A DNA stretch of 52,312 bases, from positions 1 through 52,312 of the forward strand of contig JAJPXZ010000198.1 of the NCBI GenBank assembly GCA_021205245.1, given 5' to 3'. Within the stretch, counting starts at the first letter, position 1. Every line of letters starts with the position of its first letter. Made by a program: the position numbers and the translations under genes. This DNA comes from Planctomycetaceae bacterium. Its GTDB lineage: Bacteria; Planctomycetota; SZUA-567. Below are positions 16,857-26,361 of this stretch, one piece after another. The notes beneath the pieces were generated by a model. The model searched no databases, was not told the origin of the DNA, and was given only the letters and a program-made list of their open reading frames with translations.

Positions 16857-17876
16857 TTAAAAATCCTCGATTACCACTTCGTCGATATCCCCGTCGAACA
16901 GGCGCAGCGCCGTCCTGTCGATGCTGCGGCGCTTGACCTTGGTAAGCCGCTCGAATGGCACTACCCGGAGCATACGCCCAGCCAGCTTCCATTTGCCGCA
17001 GACCTGGCCGTCAAGCACGACGGTGGGATGGATGATGCCGGTGTTTGTCACCACCTTCAAGCGGTGGGCCTCGGGCACCAGGCGGGTGCGGTCCTTGTAC
17101 GCGAGGTGGAGCTGGTCGAACCCGGCCAGGAACAGACAGTGCGGAATGTCGCCGTCGAGTCGGAGCGGGTCGATGTGATAATACTCCTTCCCGTCGCACT
17201 CGACCGAGTGGAGCGGCAGCTTTTTCATCAACTCCTCAATCGATTTCCGGCGGATGCCGGTAAAGACGACGCAGTCCTCCACCATCGCCGGACCGAGGTG
17301 GCGGAAATAGCGTCGGAGCAGTTCCAGCCGCGCTTCCTGCTGGGTGTGCCAGACGACCTCCCGGCAGGGATGGAAATGCTTGCCGGTTCCGGGCGCGTAG
17401 GCGACGAGACCGCGAAGGCACATCTCCTTCAGCAGCCCGCCCCAGCCGTGGAAGACATTGTCGAGCAATTCGCCGTCCACGCCTTTTGCCCGGCAGCGGG
17501 CCTTCAGTTCTTCGCGGTGGGTCACCCCTTCCTGAATCCAGCCGAGCAGCATCTTTGCCAACCGCGGCTTTTTGCGTGCACTGATGCCCCAGCCGTCGTC
17601 CCATTTTTTCGGCCGTCCCAGAGCCGACAGATAAAGCCCCAGCTCGTCCTCCCTCACCAGGTGCAGCGTTCCCCGGAATGTCCAGGTTTTGACCAGCCCC
17701 GCGTTCCAGGCGTGCGGGTCGTGGTCGCTCGCGCGGATGCGGAGTGCGTGTTTTGGATAATTGGCGAACTGGGCCTGGAGGCCGCACAGGGACGACACCA
17801 CAACCTGACGGGGCGCGGGGGAAAGGACGAACTGGTTGTGGAGCGAGGCCAATAAGAGCGCGCGCTTGTCAATCAT
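16857..17876 (-). CDS. AlkZ-like winged-helix DNA glycosylase family protein
   Basis: A 339-residue protein of the winged-helix (HTH_42) family that contains the DNA glycosylases AlkZ and YcaQ. The LCGLQAQ block at 30-36 supplies the catalytic Q-x-Q motif (Gln34, Gln36); TWTFRGTLHLVREDEL and HPTVVLDGQVCGKWKL are further family blocks. Family members unhook crosslinks or remove bulky lesions, but substrate range varies. The ATG at 17876 has GAGGAA upstream. It is close to the MGMT-type gene, so two alkylation-repair-type proteins lie within 2.5 kb. Confidence 0.82.
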   Translation of the reverse strand: MIDKRALLLASLHNQFVLSPAPRQVVVSSLCGLQAQFANYPKHALRIRASDHDPHAWNAGLVKTWTFRGTLHLVREDELGLYLSALGRPKKWDDGWGISARKKPRLAKMLLGWIQEGVTHREELKARCRAKGVDGELLDNVFHGWGGLLKEMCLRGLVAYAPGTGKHFHPCREVVWHTQQEARLELLRRYFRHLGPAMVEDCVVFTGIRRKSIEELMKKLPLHSVECDGKEYYHIDPLRLDGDIPHCLFLAGFDQLHLAYKDRTRLVPEAHRLKVVTNTGIIHPTVVLDGQVCGKWKLAGRMLRVVPFERLTKVKRRSIDRTALRLFDGDIDEVVIEDF

Positions 17877-17965
17877 CGTGTCTTTTTTCCTCTGGAGACG
17901 GTTGAAAGAATCATACCGCAAGAGCACAGTAACGAAAAGGGCGGGGCCTGAGAAGGGGGATATCC

Positions 17966-18853
17966 ATGAAAACTGAACAACTGCGGCGCATGCACGAAGG
18001 CAAAGGCTTTATCGCCGCCTTGGACCAAAGCGGCGGCAGCACGCCGGCGGCATTGGAGCAATACGGCATCGGCCGCGATGCCTATTACGACGAAGAGACC
18101 ATGTACGATCTCGTCCACGCCATGCGTACCCGCATCATGACCAGTCCCGCCTTTACCTCCGACTTTATCCTTGGTGTCATCCTCTTCGAAAACACCATGT
18201 ACCGGACGGTCGAGGGCGAACTGACGCCGCACTACCTGTGGAAGAAAAAGGGTATTGTACCGTTTTTGAAAGTCGACGCCGGGCTCGAGGAGACGGACGA
18301 TGGCGTTCAGGTCATGAAGACGATTCCGTCCCTCGGTGAAACGCTCGAAGAGGCGGTTAAACACGGCATTTTCGGGACCAAGATGCGTTCTGTTATCCAC
18401 GCCGCGTCCGAAGGCGCTATCGCCCGGGTGGTGGAGCAACAGTTCGAAGTGGCCGAGACGATAATCCGCGCCGGGCTGGTGCCGATTATCGAACCCGAGG
18501 TCGATATCACCATCGCCGACAAGGAGGAGGCCGAGACGATCCTCAAGCACGAATTGAAGAAGGGTCTGTACCGCCTCGGACCGGCCGACCATGTCATGTT
18601 CAAGCTGTCTCTGCCGACGCGGGACAACCTCTATTACGATCTGATGGACGACTCGCGGGTGGTGCGGATCGTCGCGCTGTCGGGCGGCTACTCCCGCGCC
18701 GAAGCCGATGCCAGGCTCGCCCGCAACAAGGGGGTGATTGCCAGCTTCTCGCGGGCGCTTGTCGAAGGGCTTCATGCCGAAATGCCGGATAGCGAGTTCG
18801 AGTATATCTTGTCCAGATCCATCCGTGAAATTTACCAGGCATCCGTTACCTGA
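17966..18853 (+). CDS. Class I fructose-bisphosphate aldolase
   Basis: A 295-residue aldolase that cleaves fructose-1,6-bisphosphate to triose phosphates. Seen: AALDQSGGSTPAAL at the N-terminus, WKKKGIVPFLKVD, and the Schiff-base lysine Lys213 in VMFKLSLP, with ALSGGYSRAEA as the phosphate-binding part. Length fits the short bacterial class I type. The ribosome site is an AAGGGGGA stretch. It is transcribed away from the AlkZ-like gene with 89 bp between them. It would work with pgi in central carbon metabolism. Confidence 0.93.
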   Translation: MKTEQLRRMHEGKGFIAALDQSGGSTPAALEQYGIGRDAYYDEETMYDLVHAMRTRIMTSPAFTSDFILGVILFENTMYRTVEGELTPHYLWKKKGIVPFLKVDAGLEETDDGVQVMKTIPSLGETLEEAVKHGIFGTKMRSVIHAASEGAIARVVEQQFEVAETIIRAGLVPIIEPEVDITIADKEEAETILKHELKKGLYRLGPADHVMFKLSLPTRDNLYYDLMDDSRVVRIVALSGGYSRAEADARLARNKGVIASFSRALVEGLHAEMPDSEFEYILSRSIREIYQASVT

Positions 18854-18959
18854 CAAGCCGGAGAATTTGGTCGGCTGAACGGTAATGGTGCGTCCCGGCA
18901 ACCGGTTTCGGCAAAACCATCTGCATAATCACTAAGAAAAACGGAAGAGGTGGATGTTT

Positions 18960-18989
18960 TTAAACGCATTCTAAGCCATAGGTTAAAAT
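18960..18989 (+). promoter_or_regulatory. Possible promoter for the first chemoreceptor
   Basis: TTAAAC (18960-18965), an 18-bp spacer and TAAAAT (18984-18989), in an AT-rich part of the 18854-19176 gap. The leader would be about 180 nt. I see no other feature in that gap. Confidence 0.35.
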
Positions 18990-19176
18990 GAACGCATTCG
19001 CGGGCTTATATATTTTGTGGAAGCGCTTCATCACCCGTTAAGTGTGGGCGCAAATAATAGGACACAAACATTCAAGGTCCAAACCAACGTTTGGAACCGA
19101 CCCAGGCAGGGACTGCCGGCACGGTATATTTGCGGTCGACCACCATGGCGACGCAATTACGATTATGGAGACAGGT

Positions 19177-20751
19177 ATGTCATTTAAAAGCAAGATTTAC
19201 GCCATTGTCATGGTGCTCCTTGCCCTGGCGGTCGTCATTAGCGCGACCGGACTCAGGGCGCTCAAAAAGATGGAGCAAGGCATGATAACCACGGACGCAT
19301 TATCCGACAATGTATCGCGTATCAAGGATCTGAAGTCGGGCATGCAGGACGTGCTTATCGGCGTGCGGGAAATTGTCCTCTCGCCCGAACCGGGAGGCAA
19401 CCCGGATGAAAGAGAGCGGTTGGATAACAACGTCGCATATGTTGATAATACCCTGCGTACGTTGACGGTGGGAGCGGCGTCGGCATCGCAGTGGACATCG
19501 CTGAACGCCGAATGGGAAAAACATAAAGGGATCGTCGGCCGAATCCTTAACGCCAGTATGAACAACGACCACGACCAGGCCTTCCACATCCTGGTTACCG
19601 AATGCAACCCGACACGGCTGGAGGAATCGCGCCTTATCGCCGAGGTCGTCGCGAACGAGGAGGCTTCGTCTCAGGACGCGGCGACAACCGCTCAGACCGA
19701 TGCGGACCGCTCGTGGTGGACCATGATCGTCACCTGCGCCGTCGCGGTGGCGTTGGGAGCGATCCTGTCGATTCTGCTCGTGTCGAATATTTCAAAGACG
19801 CTGACGCGGTCCATCGAAGCGCTCCGCGCCCGGTCGGAGGACGTGAGCCGTATCGCCATGCAATTGGCCGGCGGCTCGGCCACCCTTGCCGACGGCGCGA
19901 CGCAACAGGCGTCCTCACTCGAAGAAACGTCATCGGCACTCGAGGAAATGGCCTCCGTGACCCGGCAAAACGCGGATAACGCCGATCAAACCCGGGAGAC
20001 GACCGACCTTACCCTCAACCTTATCGACCAGGGCACCGAAACGGTGGACAGCGTGATCAACGCTATGAGCGAGATCAATCAGTCTTCGGAACAGATCAGT
20101 GAAATAATCCACACCATCGAAGAAATTGCCTTCCAGACCAACCTGCTCGCACTCAATGCCGCGGTCGAAGCGGCCCGCGCCGGCGAGGCAGGAAAGGGCT
20201 TCGCCGTTGTGGCGGATGAGGTCAGGAATCTGGCGATACGGTCGTCCGAAGCGGCAAAGACCACGTCGGAACTGATTCAGGGAACGGTGGAACGGGTCAG
20301 GAACGGATCAACGCAGGTGCAGGAGCTGGCGTCCAGCTTCAACCAGATCAATGAAGAATCGCAGAACGTTGGGCAACTGGTCGAGAACATTTCCACCGCA
20401 ACCCGCGAACAAGCCACCGGCGTCGATCAGGTGAATGTCGCCGTCGCGCAAATGGACAAGGTGACACAAAACAATGCGGCGACGGCGGAGGAATCGGCCG
20501 CTGCGGCATCGGAACTATCCGAACAGTCGGAACAGTTGAACACGCTGGTCAGCAACCTGGCTGGGGTGGTCTACGGCTCCAAACGGAGCAAAACGTCACG
20601 GCCGGTCGACGACACCCACGTCGAGGCCACTATCGTGCCACAGCAGGAAGCGCGGAGCGATGCGGGCGGAATGTTCGCGCGTGGCTTCAGGCAACTCGGC
20701 GCTCCGTCGTCGACGACAGATCCGTCGGGCGGGATGTTTACGCCTGTGTGA
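19177..20751 (+). CDS. Methyl-accepting chemotaxis protein
   Basis: A 524-residue transmembrane chemoreceptor. Transmembrane segments lie at about 7-27 and 184-206, with a four-helix-bundle-type periplasmic domain between them. A linker follows and then the signalling domain, with the hairpin tip [39 protein letters not shown] that binds CheA/CheW. The C-terminus lacks a CheR-tethering pentapeptide. The start at 19177 has GGAG upstream; the longer open frame before it has no similarity. A perfect terminator follows. Confidence 0.93.
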   Translation: MSFKSKIYAIVMVLLALAVVISATGLRALKKMEQGMITTDALSDNVSRIKDLKSGMQDVLIGVREIVLSPEPGGNPDERERLDNNVAYVDNTLRTLTVGAASASQWTSLNAEWEKHKGIVGRILNASMNNDHDQAFHILVTECNPTRLEESRLIAEVVANEEASSQDAATTAQTDADRSWWTMIVTCAVAVALGAILSILLVSNISKTLTRSIEALRARSEDVSRIAMQLAGGSATLADGATQQASSLEETSSALEEMASVTRQNADNADQTRETTDLTLNLIDQGTETVDSVINAMSEINQSSEQISEIIHTIEEIAFQTNLLALNAAVEAARAGEAGKGFAVVADEVRNLAIRSSEAAKTTSELIQGTVERVRNGSTQVQELASSFNQINEESQNVGQLVENISTATREQATGVDQVNVAVAQMDKVTQNNAATAEESAAAASELSEQSEQLNTLVSNLAGVVYGSKRSKTSRPVDDTHVEATIVPQQEARSDAGGMFARGFRQLGAPSSTTDPSGGMFTPV

Positions 20752-20781
20752 GTGGCGCGCCCAAGATTTACAGTTGTAGAG

Positions 20782-20816
20782 CCGCGCCCCCTGCTTGGCG
20801 GGGGACGCGGTTTTTT
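20782..20816 (+). terminator. Terminator of the first chemoreceptor gene
   Basis: CCGCGCCCCC (20782-20791) pairs with GGGGG-A-CGCGG (20800-20810, one bulged A), followed by six T (20811-20816). Confidence 0.9.
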
Positions 20817-20839
20817 GTGATGAACCGCTATGCGACGGA

Positions 20840-21406
20840 TTACTCGAAGGCGACGAACTTGTCTTTCGAGACGTGGCAGACCGGGCAGCGGTCTTCGTGG
20901 TATTCGCCGACGTGGGTAAAGCCGCAGACGGGGCAGATGTGGACGGGTTGGTTGTCGATTGGCATGTCCTCGCCCTTCAGGGCGTGCTCGCGGGCCGTTT
21001 CGAACAGGCCGACGTGGATCTTTTCCGCTTCCAGCGCGTAGTGGAAGGAACGCTCGGCCTCTTTCTCATTCTGGAAGACGGCGGTATTCATGTAGACGGG
21101 ATACATCTGTTCCACTTCGCCCCGTTCGCCGTCGATTGCCCAGACCAGGTTTTCGGCCACCGATTTAAGGCCGAACTCACCACCGGCGTCCACCTTGTAG
21201 CCGCCGGTATTATCCTTCAGGGCGGTGAAGTGGTTGCGCGAATGCACGTACTCGGCGTGGGCGATAGCCTTGTAGAGACGGCCAAGATTGGGGAATCCCT
21301 CCTTGGCGGCGTGCTCGCCCCAAATAATGTAGCGCATGTGGGCCATGGATTCGCCGCCGAACGCGCTCCGGAGAAAATCTGCGGTCATCCCGTTTTCGAT
21401 TGCCAT
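20840..21406 (-). CDS. Rubrerythrin
   Basis: A 188-residue peroxide-scavenging protein of anaerobes. The N-terminal ferritin-like four-helix bundle has the diiron ligand pattern (FGGESMAHMRY, EHAAKEGF, AHAEYVHSRNH, EMYPVYMNTA) and the C-terminal rubredoxin-like domain has two CPxC pairs: HICPVCGF and RCPVCHV. Start at 21406 is supported by AAGGAG. It converges on the chemoreceptor gene. Confidence 0.95.
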   Translation of the reverse strand: MAIENGMTADFLRSAFGGESMAHMRYIIWGEHAAKEGFPNLGRLYKAIAHAEYVHSRNHFTALKDNTGGYKVDAGGEFGLKSVAENLVWAIDGERGEVEQMYPVYMNTAVFQNEKEAERSFHYALEAEKIHVGLFETAREHALKGEDMPIDNQPVHICPVCGFTHVGEYHEDRCPVCHVSKDKFVAFE

Positions 21407-21972
21407 ATCAAGCTCCTTGCAGCAACAACCCCCTCGCCTTACTTGTACCATATGATGTCGTGCCGAGTCAATGACAGACTCCGGATACATTAAGCCTAAG
21501 CGTTAATGATATTCTCGGAGTGATTTGTCACATCGATTTGACTCCAGAATGAAAATGGTCTCACCAAAAGGTCTCGCATCCACCAGAACAAGCGTAACGA
21601 ATTCCGGATTCCGGAATGGGTTGGCTCCACGTTTTTAGGAGATACGCGGTGGGCCATCCTAGACGCGAAGCACGTGGTCTCGAATAGGTCTAAATTTCTG
21701 TGTATGCATGTAAATATACACTTTATGTTACTCCACTCGACCGATACCCCCACCTACCGGTGTGGAAAAGAGAAGTGCAAGATAATGACACGAAAATGTC
21801 AAGTGACGGTATACACGATGTTTGTGCGGGAATTTTTATTTGCATATTGGTTATATCCATACTATAACACCTATTAGACAGCACGCATAACCACTATAAC
21901 CTTGTTGCATCCTAAACAGGTTATCGACTCGGGGACGTCACTTCACGGCAGCAGGCAATTAAAGGAAAGACA
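21407..21972. other. AT-rich intergenic region between rubrerythrin and a chemoreceptor
   Basis: No gene is supported. Base composition is clearly lower in GC than the coding neighbours, consistent with two divergent promoters. A TTGACT-like box (21471-21466, minus strand) lies about 60 bp before the rubrerythrin start. Palindromic patches are GTGTAT...ATACAC (21702-21723) and ATTCCGG...CCGGAAT near 21601. I cannot assign a function to these. Confidence 0.5.
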
Positions 21973-23523
21973 ATGAATATCAAGAATTTTGTCCGGCTTG
22001 TCACCCTCGGCGGCGTTGTGCTGCTTGTCCTCTTTGTCGCCATGGTGCTCTTGCTGATGCGCGCCTCGACCCAGGCGCGGATGGTGCAACAGGCGCAGCT
22101 CCGTTCCCTCGCCCTGTCGCGTGAGACCGCCGACAATTCCTTTGGCCTCACCGCCAATGTCCGGAGTTATGTCGCCAGCGGCGAGGCGCTGTTCAAAGAC
22201 GCGTATTTCAATATTATCAACGTTCGCTCCGGCCAGACCCCGCGTCCAATCGCCGCCGCCGTCGCGCCGGGGCGCTCGGTGCCGCTGGACGATCTTTATG
22301 TCGAAGAAGGCTTCACCGACGAAGAGCGCGGCAATTTGTCCGAGGCCAATCGCCTCAGCGGCGAACTGGCCAAGCTCGAGGTCGAGGCCATGACCATGGT
22401 GGAGGAGGCGACGCCGGAAGAGATAAACGACGCGCGCCTGCGTGCCTCCGCCATCCTGCATGGGCCGGCATACCTCAATTCGGCCAAGGCGATTCAGGCA
22501 CCGGTGGGACAGTTCGAGCGCCTATTGTCGCAGCGGCTGGCGCGACTCGACAACGAGGCCACGACCATGACCCGGTTTAGTCACACTGTCTTGTTCGCTC
22601 TTATCGGCGTCACGCTGATTATCGTCGCCGCGGCGGTGATGTGGATGCGGCGGCGGGTGCAGGGTACCCTCGGCCTTATCGCGACCGATTTGGGAGAAAG
22701 CTCCCACAATGTCAGCAGCGCGGCAAATGAGATACGGGATTCGGCCGGTATGCTGGCGAAATCGATGACCGACCAGGCCTCGATGCTGGAAGAGACCGCC
22801 TCGGCCCTGGAAGAGATTGCCAGTGCGACCCGTCAAAGCGCCGACCAGGCGGAGGAGACCCGCACCACCATGGCCGGGTCGGCTGTCCTGTTCAAGGAAG
22901 GCGCCGATCACATGGAAGAGATGACCGGCGCGATGTCCGAGATAAGCGAATCGTCTGAAAAGATCGGCCATATCGTCAAGACGATCGAGGACATCGCCTT
23001 TCAGACCAATCTTCTCGCCCTCAACGCGGCTGTCGAGGCGGCGCGAGCCGGGGAGGCGGGCAAGGGCTTTGCCGTTGTGGCGGATGAGGTCCGCAACCTC
23101 GCCGGGCGTTCGGCCCAGGCGGCGCGCGACACGACCGAGCTTATCGAATTCACGATTCGCAGCGTCCAGCACGGCGTCGATATCTCCAGCAGGCTGGAAA
23201 AGAGTTTTTCCTCCATCGGCGAATCGAACAACACGGTGGGCGGCTTGGTGAACGATATCGCCCACGTCGTCTCGGAACAGGCGCAGGGGGTGGACCAGAT
23301 AAACGCCGCCCTCGCCGAAGTCGACAAAACGACCCAGAGCGCCGCCGCCGCCTCGGAAAACGAGGCCAGGGCCGCAGCCGGGTTGGCAGGGCAGGCCGAG
23401 ACCCTCAGCCAGGCGGTGGAACAGCTCCTGGTGCTGGTGGGCGGCGTCAAGGCGACGGCACGGCCGGCCGCGGTTACCGCACGCCGATCGGGTTACAGGA
23501 TGCTGCCGGCCCCGCGCGACTGA
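21973..23523 (+). CDS. Methyl-accepting chemotaxis protein
   Basis: A 516-residue chemoreceptor. Transmembrane segments are at about 10-30 and 203-223 (LFALIGVTLIIVAAAVMWM), enclosing a helical periplasmic sensor. The cytoplasmic signalling hairpin is nearly identical to the neighbouring receptor's ([27 protein letters not shown]), so the pair may be an old duplication with changed sensor. The ribosome site is AAAGGA. No CheR-tethering pentapeptide at the C-terminus. Confidence 0.93.
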   Translation: MNIKNFVRLVTLGGVVLLVLFVAMVLLLMRASTQARMVQQAQLRSLALSRETADNSFGLTANVRSYVASGEALFKDAYFNIINVRSGQTPRPIAAAVAPGRSVPLDDLYVEEGFTDEERGNLSEANRLSGELAKLEVEAMTMVEEATPEEINDARLRASAILHGPAYLNSAKAIQAPVGQFERLLSQRLARLDNEATTMTRFSHTVLFALIGVTLIIVAAAVMWMRRRVQGTLGLIATDLGESSHNVSSAANEIRDSAGMLAKSMTDQASMLEETASALEEIASATRQSADQAEETRTTMAGSAVLFKEGADHMEEMTGAMSEISESSEKIGHIVKTIEDIAFQTNLLALNAAVEAARAGEAGKGFAVVADEVRNLAGRSAQAARDTTELIEFTIRSVQHGVDISSRLEKSFSSIGESNNTVGGLVNDIAHVVSEQAQGVDQINAALAEVDKTTQSAAAASENEARAAAGLAGQAETLSQAVEQLLVLVGGVKATARPAAVTARRSGYRMLPAPRD

Positions 23524-23562
23524 AGTCCGCCCTTGACTGCGGCGCCGAGGTGACGAAACTTG

Positions 23563-23582
23563 ATCCCGGGAGGGACCGGGAT
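23563..23582 (+). promoter_or_regulatory. Hairpin holding the ribosome site of the lipoprotein gene in its loop
   Basis: ATCCCGG (23563-23569) pairs perfectly with CCGGGAT (23576-23582); the six-base loop is GAGGGA, the only plausible Shine-Dalgarno for the ATG at 23588. The structure could modulate initiation. It may also be incidental. Confidence 0.4.
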
Positions 23583-23587
23583 ACGGT

Positions 23588-24121
23588 ATGAAAACAAAAC
23601 TCTGCATCCTCATTGTTGCTGCGGTAACGGCAATCACGATTGCGTGCGGCTTCGACATGCCGGACGGGGTGAGCTTCCAGCTTGGCTTTCGCATCCGCGT
23701 CATGCCGGGGCAGAAGGACACCTCGCGCCAGCGCGGCCTTATCGTCAAGGCTGACCGCATCTACTCGGACAAGACCCGCCATATCGCCGTGGCCGGGACT
23801 ATCACAAACTTTAGTGACATCCCCTGCGAAAATGTGGATATGCGCTTCGCCGTATCCAGCTACATCGGCACCGGCTACGACCGGGGCAAGGCGACGGTGG
23901 AGCCGTCCACCATAATGCCAGGCTGCAGCGCGAACTTCAGCGTCCACATTTCCCTCGGGAGCGAACGGCCCCGGAACGCCCTCTACACTATTACCGCGAC
24001 CAGTCCGGTGATATTCCCGGACCTGCCCCCGGACGGCGCTCCGGTGGAGCTGGCTCCGGAAATCTTCGACGTGCTGATTTCACCGGACAAGACCACTCCG
24101 GCGGTGGTGCCGGCGGATTAA
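23588..24121 (+). CDS. Predicted lipoprotein of unknown function
   Basis: A 177-residue protein with a hydrophobic signal sequence ending in a lipobox-like TIAC (Cys20). The mature part is beta-rich; the stretch AVAGTITNFSDIPCENVDMRFAV resembles FxLYD-like immunoglobulin-type domains found in many bacterial lipoproteins. It lies 64 bp after the second chemoreceptor. Role unknown. Confidence 0.65.
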   Translation: MKTKLCILIVAAVTAITIACGFDMPDGVSFQLGFRIRVMPGQKDTSRQRGLIVKADRIYSDKTRHIAVAGTITNFSDIPCENVDMRFAVSSYIGTGYDRGKATVEPSTIMPGCSANFSVHISLGSERPRNALYTITATSPVIFPDLPPDGAPVELAPEIFDVLISPDKTTPAVVPAD

Positions 24122-24158
24122 GGCGCGCCGTACCGGTACCGCTCTATGACGTTTTTTG

Positions 24159-24187
24159 TTGCCACATGCCGCTTGTTGGTTTACAGT
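24159..24187 (+). promoter_or_regulatory. Promoter of the liv operon
   Basis: TTGCCA (24159-24164), 17-bp spacer, TACAGT (24182-24187). The leader of about 105 nt contains a small perfect hairpin CAGCC/GGCTG near 24225-24240, without a T-run. Confidence 0.5.
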
Positions 24188-24297
24188 TATCCCCTCGTAC
24201 CGTGAGTCCTTTCATGCATGAGCCAGCCGCGACGGCTGGCGTCGTGCAGCTATGCTGTCGTCATGTTTCGACATTTTTACTCTAGGGGAGACAGGAA

Positions 24298-25422
24298 ATG
24301 CGCCGTAAGTCCATTCTCGCATTGGTAAGTATCGCCCTTCTCGGATGTGTTGCAGTCGGCGCGGCCGAGCCGATTCGCATCGGCGTCATGGGCCCGGTCA
24401 CCGGCGCTTGGGCATCGGAAGGCCAGGACATGGTTAATGTCGTCCAGACCCTGGCGGCACAGATAAACGACGCGGGCGGCGTCAACGGCAGGCCCATCGC
24501 CATCGACATCGGTGATGACGCGGGCGACCCGCGCACCGCCACCCTGGCGGCCCAGCGCCTCGTCTCCTCCGGCGTGGTCGCGGTGGTCGGCACCTACGGT
24601 TCGGCCATTGCCGAAGCGGCCCAGGGCATCTACGACGACGAGGGCGTTGTGCAAATAGCCACCGGTTCCACCTCCATCCGCTTGTCGGAAAAGGGCATGC
24701 CCCTGTTCTTCCGCACCTGTCCCCGCGACGACGACCAGGGCAAGGTCATGACCACCAAGGTTGCCGAAATGGGCTATGCAAAAATCGCCCTCCTCCACGA
24801 CAACAGCGCCTACGCCAAGGGCCTGGCCGAAGAATGCAAAACCTTGTTCGAGGCGAACGGAGTCGACATCGTTTTCTACGACGCCATCACCGCCGGCGAC
24901 CGCGACTACACCACCAGCCTTGTGGCCATGAAGACCCAAAACCCGGACATCATCGTCTTCACCGGGTACTACCCCGAAGCCGCGATGCTGCTCCGTCAGA
25001 AAAAGGACATGGGCTGGGATGTGGCGATGATCGGCGGCGACGCCACCAACAACACCGCGCTGATTGAAATCTCCGGCCCGGTCGCGGCCGAAGGCTATAT
25101 GTTTATCAGCCCTCCCGGCCCGCTCGACCTCACCGGCCCCGCCGCGCAGTCGTTCATGAAGACCTATCAGGAAAAGTTCAACAGCGTGCCCACGTCGGTG
25201 TGGTCCATCATGGCGGGTGACGCGTTCCTCACCATCGTTGAAGCGCTGAAGGATATCGACGACATCACCTCGGAAAACATCGGCGAGTACCTCCATAACG
25301 AACTGGAGGCGTTCCCCGGCTTCACCGGTGAAATCTCCTACAACGAAAAGGGCGACCGCGTCGGCGATGTCTACCGCCTGTATCGGGTCGACGCCGAAGG
25401 CGTGTTCCGGCTGGTTCCCTAA
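24298..25422 (+). CDS. livK: Branched-chain amino-acid ABC importer, binding protein
   Basis: A 374-residue periplasmic binding protein of the Leu/Ile/Val type. A signal peptide ends near residue 22 (VAVGAAE). The mature domain starts IRIGVMGPVTG, with INDAGGVNGRPI and the VVAVVGTYGSAIAEAAQ ligand-binding region typical of the amino-acid/amide type. The ATG at 24298 has GGGGAGACAGGAA upstream. First gene of livKHMGF; specificity could include other amides, so the symbol rests on gene order as well as sequence. Confidence 0.88.
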   Translation: MRRKSILALVSIALLGCVAVGAAEPIRIGVMGPVTGAWASEGQDMVNVVQTLAAQINDAGGVNGRPIAIDIGDDAGDPRTATLAAQRLVSSGVVAVVGTYGSAIAEAAQGIYDDEGVVQIATGSTSIRLSEKGMPLFFRTCPRDDDQGKVMTTKVAEMGYAKIALLHDNSAYAKGLAEECKTLFEANGVDIVFYDAITAGDRDYTTSLVAMKTQNPDIIVFTGYYPEAAMLLRQKKDMGWDVAMIGGDATNNTALIEISGPVAAEGYMFISPPGPLDLTGPAAQSFMKTYQEKFNSVPTSVWSIMAGDAFLTIVEALKDIDDITSENIGEYLHNELEAFPGFTGEISYNEKGDRVGDVYRLYRVDAEGVFRLVP

Positions 25423-25455
25423 TCTCCACGCACTGCGATCCATAAGAAAGCCGCA

Positions 25456-26361
25456 ATGGAAATATTTATTCAACAACTGACCAACGGCCTGGCCGTAGGC
25501 GGCATCTATGCCCTTATTGCCCTCGGTTATACCATGGTGTACGGGGTGCTGAAGCTGATCAACTTCGCCCACGGCGACCTCTTCGCCCTCGGGGCATACC
25601 TGGGCTTTACCCTGCTTGTCTCTTTCGGCATGGGTGGAGCTATCGGCACCGGGCCGGCGCTGCTGGTCATCGCCGTTATGGTTATGGGCATGTCGGCCCT
25701 GGTCGGGTATCTGCTGGAGCGGGTCGCGTACCGGCCGCTCCGGAAATCGGATCGGCTCTCCGCCGTGGTGTCGGCGCTGGGAGCGAGCATCTTTTTTCAA
25801 AACGCCATCATGCTCATCTGGGGTGCGCAGTACCACGCGTATCCGGCTGGCATCATCCCGAACATCACCATTCAAATCGCCGGGCAGAGCGTGCCGCTGA
25901 TCCGTATCTTTGTCCTGGTGTGTTCGGTCGTCGTCATGCTGGTCCTCTACCTCTTTATCAACCGCACCAGAATGGGCATGGCTATCCGCGCCTCCGCCAT
26001 CGACCAGGGCGCGGCCAAACTGATGGGCATCGATGTGCGCCGGGTTATCTCCATCGTCTTCATGATCGGTCCCGCCCTGGGCGGGCTGGCCGGGGTGATG
26101 GTCGGCATCTACTACGGGCAGATCAATTTCAACATGGGCCAGATGTACGGCCTCAAAGCCTTCACCGCCGCCATTATCGGCGGCATCGGCAATATCCCCG
26201 GCGCGATGCTGGGCGGGCTGCTGCTCGGGCTGGTCGAGGCATTTGGCGCGGCCTATATTTCACTTGCGTGGCGGGACGCCATCACCTTTGCCGTCCTTAT
26301 TCTTATTCTCGTCGTCAGGCCCACCGGCCTGCTGCGTGAACGCGTGGCGGAAAAACTATGA
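25456..26361 (+). CDS. livH: Branched-chain amino-acid ABC importer, permease LivH
   Basis: A 301-residue inner-membrane permease with about eight transmembrane segments. QQLTNGLAVGGIYALIALGYTMVYGVLKLINFAHGD at the start and the EAA-like loop RASAIDQGAAKLMGIDVRR are diagnostic. Its stop overlaps the livM start (ATGA at 26358). Confidence 0.93.
   Translation: MEIFIQQLTNGLAVGGIYALIALGYTMVYGVLKLINFAHGDLFALGAYLGFTLLVSFGMGGAIGTGPALLVIAVMVMGMSALVGYLLERVAYRPLRKSDRLSAVVSALGASIFFQNAIMLIWGAQYHAYPAGIIPNITIQIAGQSVPLIRIFVLVCSVVVMLVLYLFINRTRMGMAIRASAIDQGAAKLMGIDVRRVISIVFMIGPALGGLAGVMVGIYYGQINFNMGQMYGLKAFTAAIIGGIGNIPGAMLGGLLLGLVEAFGAAYISLAWRDAITFAVLILILVVRPTGLLRERVAEKL

Noticed and set aside
21496-21877. 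Two short frames (21496-21753 minus, 21674-21877 plus) in the AT-rich gap
   Set aside because: No ribosome site, no similarity, and composition typical of intergenic DNA.
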